DNA of 64,000 bases from Mesobacillus jeotgali. Lineage in GTDB: Bacteria > Bacillota > Bacilli > Bacillales > Cytobacillaceae. The position numbers and the translations under genes are program-made. Within the stretch, counting starts at the first letter, position 1. Every line of letters starts with the position of its first letter. Location: NCBI RefSeq assembly GCF_031759225.1, contig NZ_CP134494.1, forward strand, positions 3,222,501 through 3,286,500. The letters are read 5' to 3'. Positions 49,084-57,627 of this stretch are shown in pieces. The notes under the pieces are model-generated. The model was not told the DNA's origin, made no database searches, and was given only the letters and a program-made list of their open reading frames with translations.

Positions 49084-49129
49084 AAAAAGAGGCCAGAATC
49101 GCTTGTTTAATCAAGCACATCCAGCCTCC
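49084..49129 (-). terminator. Intrinsic terminator after lepA
   Basis: On the minus strand GAGGCTGG with an inner GCTTG arm pairs with CAAGC and CTGGCCTC, followed by six T residues. It lies ten bases past the lepA stop codon. Confidence 0.8.
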
Positions 49130-49138
49130 CCTGCTATT

Positions 49139-50974
49139 TTATTTCTTCGTATTGTTATCGTCCATCTTGAGGACTGCCATGAAGGCTTCCTGCGGCACTT
49201 CAACAGAACCAACCTGCTTCATGCGCTTCTTACCTTCTTTTTGTTTCTCAAGAAGCTTACGCTTACGCGAGATATCCCCACCATAACATTTTGCCAATAC
49301 GTTCTTGCGCATTGCCTTGATTGTCGAACGAGCAACGATCTTTTGGCCGATTGCCGCCTGGATAGGCACCTCGAATTGCTGGCGCGGAATCAGGTCTCTC
49401 AACTTATCAACGATCACTTTGCCGCGCTCATATGCAAAGTCTCTATGAACGATGAAACTTAATGCGTCCACTTTCTCAGCGTTCAACAAAATATCCATCT
49501 TAACAAGTTTTGAAGGCTTGTAGCCGATTAATTCATAATCGAATGAAGCATAGCCTTTCGTGCTAGATTTCAGCTGATCGAAGAAGTCATAGACGATTTC
49601 TGACAGCGGGATTTCATACACGATGCTGACACGCGTTTCATCCATGTATTGCATATCGATGAAGATGCCGCGCTTTTCCTGGCAAAGCTCCATGATTGCG
49701 CCGACATAGTCATTTGGCGCCATCATTGTTGCTTTTACATAAGGCTCTTCCACACGGTCTATTTTCTGAGGATCAGGCATGTTAGACGGGTTGTCTACCT
49801 TCAATTCAGTTCCATCAGTCATGATGACATCATAGATAACACTTGGCGCAGTCGTGATCAAATCAATTTTGAATTCACGCTCGATGCGCTCCTGGATGAT
49901 TTCCATGTGAAGAAGTCCAAGGAATCCACAGCGGAAACCGAAGCCTAATGCCTGGGATGTTTCCGGTTCGAACTGAAGCGCCGAATCGTTTAACTCAAGC
50001 TTCTCAAGAGCTTCCCTAAGATCATTGAATTTCGCTGAGTCAATCGGGTAAAGACCGCAATATACCATTGGGTTCAAGCGGCGGTAACCTGGCAGCGGCT
50101 CAGAGGCTCCATTTTTCGCATTGGTGATGGTGTCACCTACACGTGTGTCGCCGACGTTCTTGATCGCGGCAGTCAGGAAGCCAACATCACCGACAGTCAA
50201 TTCTGCTGAAGGCGTCGCTTTTGGCGTAAATACGCCGACTTCTGTCACCTCGAACTCTTTGCCTGTCGCCATCATCTTGATTTTGTCGCCTACTTTTACC
50301 GTACCGTCAACGACACGGATATATGCGACTACTCCTCGGTAGGCGTCATACAAAGAGTCGAAAATCAATGCTTTTAAAGGAGCTTCAGGGTCTCCCTGCG
50401 GTGCAGGAACTTTCTCGACGATCTGCTCCAGGATCTCTTCAATACCGATCCCTGCTTTTGCAGACGCAAGAACAGCTTCAGAAGCATCCAGACCGATCAC
50501 TTCTTCAATTTCATTCCTGACACGTTCAGGATCCGCACTTGGCAAATCGATTTTATTGATGACCGGCACGATTTCCAGGTCATTGTCGATAGCAAGGTAA
50601 ACGTTCGCTAATGTTTGAGCCTCAATCCCCTGAGCAGCGTCAACAACGAGGACTGCTCCCTCACAGGCTGCCAGGCTTCGGGATACTTCATATGTGAAGT
50701 CGACGTGTCCCGGAGTATCAATCAAATGGAAGGTATAGATTTCCCCATCCTTCGCCTTATACTTCAACTGGACGGAATTCAGCTTTATCGTGATTCCACG
50801 TTCACGCTCAAGATCCATGGAATCCAGAAGCTGATCCTTCATTTCACGCGCAGTCAATGCATTCGTCTTTTCAAGGATCCGGTCAGCCAAAGTGGACTTA
50901 CCATGGTCAATATGGGCGATAATCGAAAAATTTCGTATTTTACTTTGTCTATTAAGTCTATCTTCTCTGCTCAT
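49139..50974 (-). CDS. lepA: Elongation factor 4, LepA (EF-4)
   Basis: A 611-residue translational GTPase implicated in back-translocation and ribosome assembly. The G domain has [12 protein letters not shown] (G1), ERGITI (G2), DTPGHVDF (G3) and NKIDLPSA (G4). EF-G-like domains follow, and the unique C-terminal domain ends [20 protein letters not shown] and a basic tail. ATG 50974 follows TAGTAGGAG; the GTG nine bases upstream overlaps that site. Confidence 0.96.
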   Translation of the reverse strand: MSREDRLNRQSKIRNFSIIAHIDHGKSTLADRILEKTNALTAREMKDQLLDSMDLERERGITIKLNSVQLKYKAKDGEIYTFHLIDTPGHVDFTYEVSRSLAACEGAVLVVDAAQGIEAQTLANVYLAIDNDLEIVPVINKIDLPSADPERVRNEIEEVIGLDASEAVLASAKAGIGIEEILEQIVEKVPAPQGDPEAPLKALIFDSLYDAYRGVVAYIRVVDGTVKVGDKIKMMATGKEFEVTEVGVFTPKATPSAELTVGDVGFLTAAIKNVGDTRVGDTITNAKNGASEPLPGYRRLNPMVYCGLYPIDSAKFNDLREALEKLELNDSALQFEPETSQALGFGFRCGFLGLLHMEIIQERIEREFKIDLITTAPSVIYDVIMTDGTELKVDNPSNMPDPQKIDRVEEPYVKATMMAPNDYVGAIMELCQEKRGIFIDMQYMDETRVSIVYEIPLSEIVYDFFDQLKSSTKGYASFDYELIGYKPSKLVKMDILLNAEKVDALSFIVHRDFAYERGKVIVDKLRDLIPRQQFEVPIQAAIGQKIVARSTIKAMRKNVLAKCYGGDISRKRKLLEKQKEGKKRMKQVGSVEVPQEAFMAVLKMDDNNTKK

Positions 50975-51016
50975 TGCGTTCACTCCTACTATACTCGCGC
51001 ATGTACACTATTGTTG

Positions 51017-51045
51017 ATTATATCAGCAGGAATATCAAGATTCAA
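51017..51045 (-). promoter_or_regulatory. Sigma-A promoter of lepA
   Basis: TTGAAT (51045-51040), 17 bases, TATAAT (51022-51017) on the minus strand. Confidence 0.7.
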
Positions 51046-51166
51046 TAAATTTAAGAGGAAGAGCGGAGGAGGGAGGCATGAACTGGCCAGGACTATAAGT
51101 CCACAGAATGTTCACAGAATATTGGGAACTCATTAGGTAGAATGGTTGGTAGAAAGGATGTGGCTT

Positions 51167-52072
51167 ATGTTTTTAAAGAATCGCTATGAATCGGAAGAAT
51201 TGAGAGTTTTGAACGCGCTCAATTCGAGAATGGATTTAGCTGAAAAGGAGAAACAATATTATTTCAATCTCAAAAAAGGATTTGAAGGAGAGGTTGTGTT
51301 CGATGGGCATCTCAAACGAATAGTCATTCAATCACTGATCCTTAGTGATTTGCTATTTGAACAGAACCATTCTCATTTCCAAATTGACTCACTGATGATT
51401 TCACAGAGTCTCATTTACTTATTTGAGGTGAAAAATTTTGAAGGTGAGTATTATTTTGACGGTGAAACATTCAAGAAAATTAATGGGACTGAAGTTAAGA
51501 ATCCGCTGCTACAACTTGAAAGGAATGCATCTCTCCTAAGACAACTTTTCAAAAGTATCGGATATAAAATCCCCATTGAACCCTATCTCGTTTTTGTTAA
51601 TCCCGATTTTACCTTATACCAGGCCCCTCTTAACAAGAGAATCATCCTCCCGACCAATATAAACCGTTTTATCCTCCAAATGAATCATCAGAGGTCTATT
51701 TTAAATAATCAACATTCCAGACTGTCCGAAAGATTACTATCATCTCATTTGACGAAATCTCCATTCACAAAAATACCACCATACGAGTATGCAGAGTTGC
51801 GAAAAGGAGTCTTTTGCCATTCTTGCGGGACGGTTATGGAGGAGTATCGCGGTCGAGAAATAACGTGCGAATCCTGTTCGGTGAAAGAGAATACAAAAAA
51901 AGCACTGTTAAGAAGTGTTAAGGAATTTAACATTTTATATCCTCTAGAAAAGCTGTCTACTAATTTGATCTACGAATGGTGTGGAGGGGTATTTCCAAAG
52001 AAGACAATCAGGCAGGTAATGAAAGAAAATTACATTATTTCAGGTTATGGGCAATGGTCCATTTATGAATGA
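51167..52072 (+). CDS. NERD domain-containing protein with zinc-ribbon-like region
   Basis: A 301-residue protein. Residues about 40-150 match the NERD (nuclease-related) domain: GFEGEVVFDG, then FQIDSLMISQSLIYLFEVKNFEGEYYFDG in part, with the conserved Asp and E-x-K core of the nuclease-like fold. A CxxC...CxxC pair (CHSCG and CESC, about residues 218-240) suggests a zinc ribbon. A C-terminal helix-turn-helix-like stretch follows (FPKKTIRQVMKENYI). Start ATG 51167 follows AAAGGATG. It is absent at this place in B. subtilis and is flanked by minus-strand housekeeping genes, so it is an accessory insertion. Its terminator is the first unit of the 52-bp hairpin array. Confidence 0.85.
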   Translation: MFLKNRYESEELRVLNALNSRMDLAEKEKQYYFNLKKGFEGEVVFDGHLKRIVIQSLILSDLLFEQNHSHFQIDSLMISQSLIYLFEVKNFEGEYYFDGETFKKINGTEVKNPLLQLERNASLLRQLFKSIGYKIPIEPYLVFVNPDFTLYQAPLNKRIILPTNINRFILQMNHQRSILNNQHSRLSERLLSSHLTKSPFTKIPPYEYAELRKGVFCHSCGTVMEEYRGREITCESCSVKENTKKALLRSVKEFNILYPLEKLSTNLIYEWCGGVFPKKTIRQVMKENYIISGYGQWSIYE

Positions 52073-52078
52073 AGATGT

Positions 52079-52612
52079 TGGTCACCAATGTGGTTTATTG
52101 GTGACTTTTTTATTGAATCTCGATTTTTTGGGCACCAATGTGGCCTATTGGTGACCCCTTTTTCTCGAATCCCGATTTTTTGGGAACCAATGCGGCCTAT
52201 TGGTGACCTCTTTTTCCCGTATCTCGATTTTTTGGGCACCAATGAGGGCTATTGGTGACCTCTTTTTCCCGTATCCCGATTTTTTGGGCACCAATGAGGG
52301 TTATTGGTGACCTCTTTTTCCCGTATCCCGATTTTTTGGGCACCAATGCGGCCTATTGGTGACCCCCTTTTTCCCGTATCCCGATTTTTTGGGCACCAAT
52401 GAGGGTTATTGGTGACCTCTTTTTCCGGTATCTCGATTTTTTGGGTACCAATGCGGCCTATTGGTGACCCCTTTTTCTCGAATCTCGATTTTCAGGGCAC
52501 CAATGCCCGTTATTGGTAACCTCTCTTTCTCGAATCTCGATTTTTAGGGCACCAATGCGGGTTATTGGTAACCTCTCTTTTTAGAATCTCGATTTTTTAG
52601 GGCACCAATGAG
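52079..52612. repeat. Tandem array of ten 52-bp terminator-like hairpin units plus a partial unit
   Basis: CACCAAT (or a one-base variant) recurs at 52083, 52133, 52185, 52237, 52289, 52341, 52394, 52446, 52498, 52550 and 52603, with a period of 50-53, mostly 52. Each of the first ten is followed seven bases later by ATTGGTG (ATTGGTA in the last two), forming a hairpin. A T-rich tract (CTTTTT) and a conserved CGATTTTTT segment follow. Unit 1 is the near-perfect terminator of the NERD gene. Loops vary between units (for example CGGCC, AGGGT). The last unit lacks its right arm. No unique spacers are present. Confidence 0.95.
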
Positions 52613-52630
52613 ATTCTTCAAGTGCCTAAA

Positions 52631-52658
52631 AGTAAAACAGCGGGCCAAAGCCCGCTGT
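52631..52658 (-). terminator. Intrinsic terminator after yqxA
   Basis: On the minus strand CAGCGGGC pairs with GCCCGCTG around a four-base loop, followed by TTTTACTTTT. Confidence 0.85.
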
Positions 52659-52666
52659 CCTACTAT

Positions 52667-52999
52667 TCACTTCCCTGCAATCAAATCTACTGTTTTCTCG
52701 ACAACGGAGGATATTCCGTCTGCCAGCTTTTTTCCTAGTGATGAGAAGAGATTGAATGCTTTCATTTCTTCAAGTTTTTTCCGTTTTTGTTCGAGGTCAT
52801 GGCTGGATATTTCGTTTCCTAAGATGGCGGTTTCGAAGCTTCCGTTTTCCTTTTCGTTAACGCTGAATGCGCTTTTGAATTCAGGGTCTTCGTAGCCTTT
52901 CATTTTATGGATGCCTTCGTTTGCCTGTTGCATACCGAACAAGACGGATAAGAACATTAAAGAAGCAAGCATAAAGCTTTTGAGCATAAACATTTTCAT
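52667..52999 (-). CDS. yqxA: DUF3679 protein YqxA
   Basis: A 110-residue protein. An N-terminal hydrophobic segment (MLKSFMLASLMFLSVLFGM) is followed by a charged region with EQKRKKLEEMKAF and a C-terminal amphipathic stretch (LADGISSVVEKTVDLIAGK). The position after spoIIP and before lepA equals B. subtilis yqxA. Function unknown; cotranscription with gpr-spoIIP suggests a sporulation link. Start ATG 52999 follows AAGGTGAT. In this genome lepA no longer follows directly; the NERD gene and array intervene. Confidence 0.85.
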   Translation of the reverse strand: MKMFMLKSFMLASLMFLSVLFGMQQANEGIHKMKGYEDPEFKSAFSVNEKENGSFETAILGNEISSHDLEQKRKKLEEMKAFNLFSSLGKKLADGISSVVEKTVDLIAGK

Positions 53000-53020
53000 C
53001 TCGATCACCTTACCGATTTT

Positions 53021-54226
53021 TTATTGTTTGTCAGCTGATTCCTGCGATTGTGCATCTACTTTTTCCGCCTGCCAGTAGAATTCACTGAACACATCCGCAA
53101 GTGCATCCGCAGATCTGTTCAACTCTTCGAAGGTGTTGTCAACGCCGCCAAACTCTATTAAGAGCGCATTTCCGGACAGGTCCTGATTGAACTTCCCATT
53201 TGTGGAGGCTCCCTTTTTCTCGATGATTCCTCTGCTTAAGCCCTTGCCGTATTTTTTATCAAGGAGATTATGCAGTTCGCGTGCGAGCGCAAGATTCTTT
53301 TCATAATTGGCATTTTCCCCGCCGATGACGAATGCCAGTTTTGCGTATGGTTTGCCATTGATTTGAATCGTCGTTTTATCTTTGCGGTATCCGTCCCGAT
53401 GGATATCGATAAAGTATTGAAGGTTCCGGTCTCCAGCCATCGCAGCTTGCACAACTGGCCGTGATTCCTGATAGGCTTTTCCAAACCCAAGCCCTTTCTT
53501 GCTGAGATTTGCCATTACATCGGTTTTATCAACGGTTGTGCCGATTCCCCGCTGCTCCAGGCTTGACTTCAGCTGGTCGCCTATTTTCGTGACATTAACC
53601 TGTGAGTGATATGCCTTATTCGGATCTGTCACTCCTTTTAAATATGGCAGGTACGACTCTCTAGTATGGGTAAAGTAAATATAGACAGCTTTACGGTCTC
53701 CGGTGGATAAAGGCGGTGCTGCCGTATTTTCCTGGGACCCTGATGTGAGGTCTTCGGTATTTTGCAATGCTGCTTCCTGCTCTGCCTTCAACACATCCAC
53801 AGGAGGAGCCGATTCCATCGGCATATTCGTATAATTCGTCCCCTCACCTGCTACTAATATTTTTCCATCAAAAAGGGAGAATCCCGGAAGCTCCCTTCCA
53901 AGCAAGCTGCGAGGGTCGTCCAAATTGATATTAGTAGAAAGCTTGAACATAACATTCGACAGCTTCGGTGTCTTATAGTCCTTTGGCAGTGCCTGCAGGA
54001 ACTGATGGTTTTCCCAACCCATCAGACTGAACAGCAGCTGGCCATTCAGGTTATTCGCGGCCTGGTTAACAGAATCGGAAGTGATCCGATATTCAGGCCT
54101 TAGTGAAGTCATCGCTCCGCTTATTGAAAAAATTCCAATGAGAAAGAACACAAATGCTAAGGCTGCTTTTACAACTTGAGTCCCTTGGACTGCTACAATT
54201 ATTCCAGATCGTTTATTAAGTCTCAT
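53021..54226 (-). CDS. spoIIP: Stage II sporulation protein P (SpoIIP), peptidoglycan amidase/endopeptidase
   Basis: A 401-residue enzyme of the SpoIIDMP engulfment complex that cleaves septal peptidoglycan. An N-terminal membrane anchor (about 20-40, AALAFVFFLIGIFSISG) is followed by a linker and the amidase domain (about 190-385). That domain has IYFTHTRESYLPYL, the YFIDIHRDGYRKDKT zinc-site region and the late Glu of ALLIEFGGVDNTFEE. ATG 54226 has GAGAGGTGG upstream. It follows gpr by 106 bases. Confidence 0.95.
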   Translation of the reverse strand: MRLNKRSGIIVAVQGTQVVKAALAFVFFLIGIFSISGAMTSLRPEYRITSDSVNQAANNLNGQLLFSLMGWENHQFLQALPKDYKTPKLSNVMFKLSTNINLDDPRSLLGRELPGFSLFDGKILVAGEGTNYTNMPMESAPPVDVLKAEQEAALQNTEDLTSGSQENTAAPPLSTGDRKAVYIYFTHTRESYLPYLKGVTDPNKAYHSQVNVTKIGDQLKSSLEQRGIGTTVDKTDVMANLSKKGLGFGKAYQESRPVVQAAMAGDRNLQYFIDIHRDGYRKDKTTIQINGKPYAKLAFVIGGENANYEKNLALARELHNLLDKKYGKGLSRGIIEKKGASTNGKFNQDLSGNALLIEFGGVDNTFEELNRSADALADVFSEFYWQAEKVDAQSQESADKQ

Positions 54227-54332
54227 TGTTCCACCTCTCTAGTGCAAGTCTAGTAAATGTTATGACTTTGCTAGAAAAGATAGAACTACGAATCCCTTCG
54301 TAACGAATTTGAAATAAAGCTGGTAAATTTGC

Positions 54333-55457
54333 CTAATGCGTGTACATGCCTGTATTGTCCTGGTCGACGTTCGAGTGGAGCGCTGAATTGAGACCGCTGG
54401 CAATCAGATTGGCCATATCATCTATGAACACGTCGACTTCTTTAGGAGTCACCATCAGGTTATGGCCTAAAGGGGATAGTACCTCATAAATCAGTTTTCG
54501 CTTCTCTTCGTCTTCGAGTGTTCCGATCATTCCAAGGAAGGTTTTGCGATGTTCTTCTTCCGGGAGGTCTTCTTCAGTAAGCTTCTTTCTTTTGCCAAAA
54601 CTCATCCCGGCCGGCACAAGAGATCTCGAAGGTTTATCTCCTTCTCTCATTTCCTTGCCAAAATGTTTTAAAATGAAATCTATCGTATCACTTGTAATTG
54701 AAACCGCATCGACCACGGTAGGAACTCCAATCGCAATCACTGGAATGCCTAATGTTTCTTTGCTTATTTCCTTCCTTTTATTACCTACGCCTGATCCAGG
54801 ATGGATTCCTGTGTCAGAAATCTGAATCGTAGAATTTACTCTTTCGATGGATCGGGAAGCAAGAGCATCGATTGCAATGACGAAATCAGGCTTCGTTTTC
54901 TCCACGACGCCAAAAATAATATCAGAAGTCTCTATCCCAGTCAGACCCATGACTCCCGGAGATAGGGCGCTAACAGAACGATAGCCTTCTTCGACGCTCT
55001 CAGGCTGGAGATCGAACAGATGCTTAGTAACCAGTAAGTTCTCACACACGAGCGGCCCTAAAGCATCGGGAGTCACATTCCAGTTCCCAAGACCAACAAC
55101 AAGGCAGGATGCATCCTCCTTGATTCCGGCCTGTTTGATGAAATGGGCAAATTCGTTCGCGAAAACTTTTTCTACTTTCCCTTGCAGCTCTGTGTCCTGC
55201 TGGCGAATGCCGACCACTTCGATCGTCAAATATTGCCCCTGCTTTTTTCCAAGGTTCTTTTCACCCTCTGCAGTCACCTCTACCAGGGATATTTTTATAT
55301 CATTTTCTTCTTTTTCTTTTATAATGACGCCTTCAATATGGGAGAGATTTTCCTGGGTGTGGACGGTTGCTCCCTGATCTGCCAGCACCATCTCCCTTGC
55401 TTCCACAGCCAGGTCAGTCCTGATTGAATACATGCTCAAGTCTACTGGTTCCTTCAT
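54333..55457 (-). CDS. gpr: Germination protease GPR (spore protease)
   Basis: A 374-residue aspartic-type protease that degrades small acid-soluble spore proteins at germination. The short N-terminal propeptide ends near MYSIRTDLA, the typical self-cleavage region. Family blocks include [48 protein letters not shown] and [10 protein letters not shown]. In B. subtilis it is transcribed in the forespore by sigma-F and sigma-G. The region upstream is AT-rich, but I could not define a clear sporulation promoter. It is divergent from rpsT. Confidence 0.96.
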   Translation of the reverse strand: MKEPVDLSMYSIRTDLAVEAREMVLADQGATVHTQENLSHIEGVIIKEKEENDIKISLVEVTAEGEKNLGKKQGQYLTIEVVGIRQQDTELQGKVEKVFANEFAHFIKQAGIKEDASCLVVGLGNWNVTPDALGPLVCENLLVTKHLFDLQPESVEEGYRSVSALSPGVMGLTGIETSDIIFGVVEKTKPDFVIAIDALASRSIERVNSTIQISDTGIHPGSGVGNKRKEISKETLGIPVIAIGVPTVVDAVSITSDTIDFILKHFGKEMREGDKPSRSLVPAGMSFGKRKKLTEEDLPEEEHRKTFLGMIGTLEDEEKRKLIYEVLSPLGHNLMVTPKEVDVFIDDMANLIASGLNSALHSNVDQDNTGMYTH

Positions 55458-55569
55458 TGTCGCATTCCTCCCAACGCAGTTTCGCTGTTAAACAGCATAC
55501 TATTGCCTATCTTTTCCTTTTACATAAAAAAACATTCACGATACACTAGACTTAAATTAAAGCAGAGTA

Positions 55570-55598
55570 TTGCATTATTAACCCCTGTTTGATAAAAT
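55570..55598 (+). promoter_or_regulatory. Sigma-A promoter of rpsT
   Basis: TTGCAT (55570-55575), 17 bases, TAAAAT (55593-55598), about 80 bases ahead of the start codon, leaving a leader long enough for autoregulation. Confidence 0.7.
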
Positions 55599-55680
55599 AT
55601 CATTTGTTCTTAATAAATAAGAAATGTACTGGAAATGTCGAGTTCCATAAAATCTCGATGCTTTTTAGGAGGTGAACGGA

Positions 55681-55941
55681 ATGCCAAACATTAAATCTGC
55701 AATTAAACGAGTAAAAACAAGTGAAGAGAGCAGAGCTCACAACATCACTGTTAAATCTACTATGCGTACAGCAGTTAAAAAAGCTGAATCAGCTATCGTG
55801 AACAACGACACTGAGGCTAAAGCTTCTTACGCTCAAGCAGCAAGCAAGCTTGATAAAGCAGCAGCTAAAGGTCTTATCCACAAAAATGCAGCTGCCCGCA
55901 AAAAAGCCCGTCTTATGAAAAAATTGAATGCTAACGGCTAA
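55681..55941 (+). CDS. rpsT: 30S ribosomal protein S20
   Basis: An 86-residue basic, all-helical protein with the family N-terminus [18 protein letters not shown] and C-terminus [23 protein letters not shown] 55681 follows the strong AGGAGGTG; the GTG nine bases upstream lies in that site. Monocistronic, with its own promoter and terminator. It faces holA convergently. Confidence 0.97.
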   Translation: MPNIKSAIKRVKTSEESRAHNITVKSTMRTAVKKAESAIVNNDTEAKASYAQAASKLDKAAAKGLIHKNAAARKKARLMKKLNANG

Positions 55942-55960
55942 TTTTTTTCATACAGCAAAT

Positions 55961-55993
55961 AAAAAAACGACCTGCCACGGTCGTTTTTTTATT
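55961..55993. terminator. Bidirectional terminator between rpsT and holA
   Basis: AAAAAAACGACC pairs with GGTCGTTTTTTT around a six-base loop, with T-runs on both strands, so it can serve both convergent genes. Confidence 0.9.
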
Positions 55994-56011
55994 TTGTCCC
56001 TATGTAATTGG

Positions 56012-57034
56012 TCATTTCCTGCCATTGATCTGAAATAAAATCATTTCAATCAGCATTTCTTTTTTCATGCCGCCGGTTTTCATCTGATAATCTGCGTCGG
56101 CAAGAAGCTTCATGATCCTGGTCAATTCCTCATCTGAAAATGCCCCAGCCTGCCCTGCTGCCAATTTCACCCTGAACGGATGGATTTTCAGAACCCCGGC
56201 AATCTGCTGCTGGCCATAACCCTTGCGTGCCAGCTCCTTCACCTGATAAATCAACCTGAATTGCCCTGTAATCACGGCAAGAATCTTAATCGGTTCCTCA
56301 TTTTGTTTCAGCAGATCATAATAAATCCTTAAAGCAGACTCAACATTTCGGTGAACAACCTTGTCAACGAGTGAAAATATGTTCTGCTCCAATGATCTTG
56401 AAGTCAGGCGGTCGACTATCTCCCTGCTGATTGGCTGGTTCTCACCTGCATAAAGCGCCAATTTATCAATTTCAGAAGTCAGCATGAACAAGTTCGTCCC
56501 TGCGAGGGTCAATAGAAGCTCAATTGCATCGTTATCAATCTCAGCTCCGTTTGCTGCAGCGCGTTCCTTAACCCAGGCTTTTGTTTCCTGTTCACTCAGC
56601 TTCTTTGCTTCAATCACAGTAGCTTTCCGCTTCAATTCCTTTGTCACTTTTTTTCGCTCGTCCAATTTCTCATATGGAGCAGCAAAAACAACAATAGAAT
56701 AGGGTGCTGGCTGGGAAAGATATTCTTCCAGTTTCGCCAGATTATGTTCAACCTTTCCTTTTGACTTTTCTGATGTCAAAAATACTGGATTCTGCAGGAT
56801 GACCAAGCGCTTTTCTCCCATGAAAGGAAAAGTTTCTGCATCCTCCAGCGCCGCCTCTATTGGTGTTTCTTCTAAGTCGTAAACCGAGAAATTGAAATCT
56901 TTTTCTTCTTCGTCCAATACATTGTCCACGAGAAGCTGTTTTGTTTCGTTGATCAGGAAGGTTTCTGTTCCAAACATTAAATAGACAGGGTCCACCTGTT
57001 TTTTGCTGATTTTTTTCCAAATGTCCAATACCAC
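56012..57034 (-). CDS. holA: DNA polymerase III delta subunit, HolA
   Basis: A 340-residue clamp-loader subunit. N-terminal domain I has VYLMFGTETFLINETKQLL in part, then AETFPFMGEKRLVIL and APYEKLDERKKVTK, with a C-terminal helical collar domain (about 215-340; PFRVKLAAGQAG). GTG 57034 gives the family N-terminus (M-V-L-D-I-W) and has GGAGCG nine bases upstream; the TTG at 57052 lacks a site. In B. subtilis this is yqeN. Confidence 0.93.
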   Translation of the reverse strand: MVLDIWKKISKKQVDPVYLMFGTETFLINETKQLLVDNVLDEEEKDFNFSVYDLEETPIEAALEDAETFPFMGEKRLVILQNPVFLTSEKSKGKVEHNLAKLEEYLSQPAPYSIVVFAAPYEKLDERKKVTKELKRKATVIEAKKLSEQETKAWVKERAAANGAEIDNDAIELLLTLAGTNLFMLTSEIDKLALYAGENQPISREIVDRLTSRSLEQNIFSLVDKVVHRNVESALRIYYDLLKQNEEPIKILAVITGQFRLIYQVKELARKGYGQQQIAGVLKIHPFRVKLAAGQAGAFSDEELTRIMKLLADADYQMKTGGMKKEMLIEMILFQINGRK

Positions 57035-57109
57035 TGTTTTCGCTCCGTTCAATCCAGTTTTGCCATATATCTATCGTAAAGAAGCTTGGACATTTTGACA
57101 AGCATTCTA

Positions 57110-57193
57110 AGGGAATTGACCCTCGATTCGGGCCAATTCCCCTATTTATATTGAACGCTGCGGTATAAGACCTAGGATACTTATATCGCAGCG
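57110..57193. other. Two consecutive hairpins in the holA-yqzM spacer
   Basis: The first pairs GGGAATTG and CCC with GGG and CAATTCCC (57110-57142). The second pairs CGCTGCGGTATAAG (57156-57169) with CTTATATCGCAGCG (57180-57193), 13 of 14 positions, around a ten-base loop ACCTAGGATA. Neither has a clear T-run. The rest of this 330-base divergent spacer shows no gene. Confidence 0.6.
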
Positions 57194-57384
57194 GTGCATC
57201 GAAGTTAAGGTTATTTTAGCCTCAGGCGGGAAAAGTATTTGTGACAACTCTTGGTACATGGCACACAATATAGGAAGCCGCCAAATTTGTTCTGAAATTT
57301 CCAATAGCACTGCAAGCAGACAAACACTGGATTTTTTAATTTGAATCGCTTATACTATTATAGAATTAATAGGGGGGATTGACT

Positions 57385-57519
57385 GTGAATCAATTCGAAG
57401 AAAATGTCCAAAGCAATCGTAATGACGCTGTTGACTCAGGTGTTGGATTCATCGTTTCTTTTGGATTCTTTGCAACAATGTTCATTATTGCGACAGTCGT
57501 GCAGTTAATCGGGAGTTAA
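57385..57519 (+). CDS. yqzM: Small membrane protein YqzM
   Basis: A 44-residue ORF. The start is GTG 57385, preceded by AGGGGGGATT. The sequence has a polar N-terminus (NQFEENVQSNRNDAVDSG) and a single membrane helix (VGFIVSFGFFATMFIIATVV). It matches B. subtilis YqzM, located between comEC and holA on the opposite strand, as here. Function unknown. It has its own terminator. Confidence 0.9.
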   Translation: MNQFEENVQSNRNDAVDSGVGFIVSFGFFATMFIIATVVQLIGS

Positions 57520-57545
57520 TCACGGCTACATAGGATAAAGTCATG

Positions 57546-57577
57546 GAGACTGCATTTCATTTAAAATGCAGTCTCTT
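57546..57577. terminator. Terminator between yqzM and comEC
   Basis: GAGACTGCATTT pairs with AAATGCAGTCTC around a six-base loop. On the plus strand TTTTCATGTTTTT follows. Confidence 0.85.
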
Positions 57578-57627
57578 TTCATGTTTTTGTGATTATCAGG
57601 GGAGAGAACGGTTCGTTCTTCTATATA

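Noticed and set aside
52079..52612. CRISPR array
   Set aside because: The units are contiguous near-identical tandem repeats without unique spacers, the period is constant, and no cas genes are near.
57156..57193. Known riboswitch class
   Set aside because: A simple stem-loop only; no conserved aptamer features of any class I know were visible.
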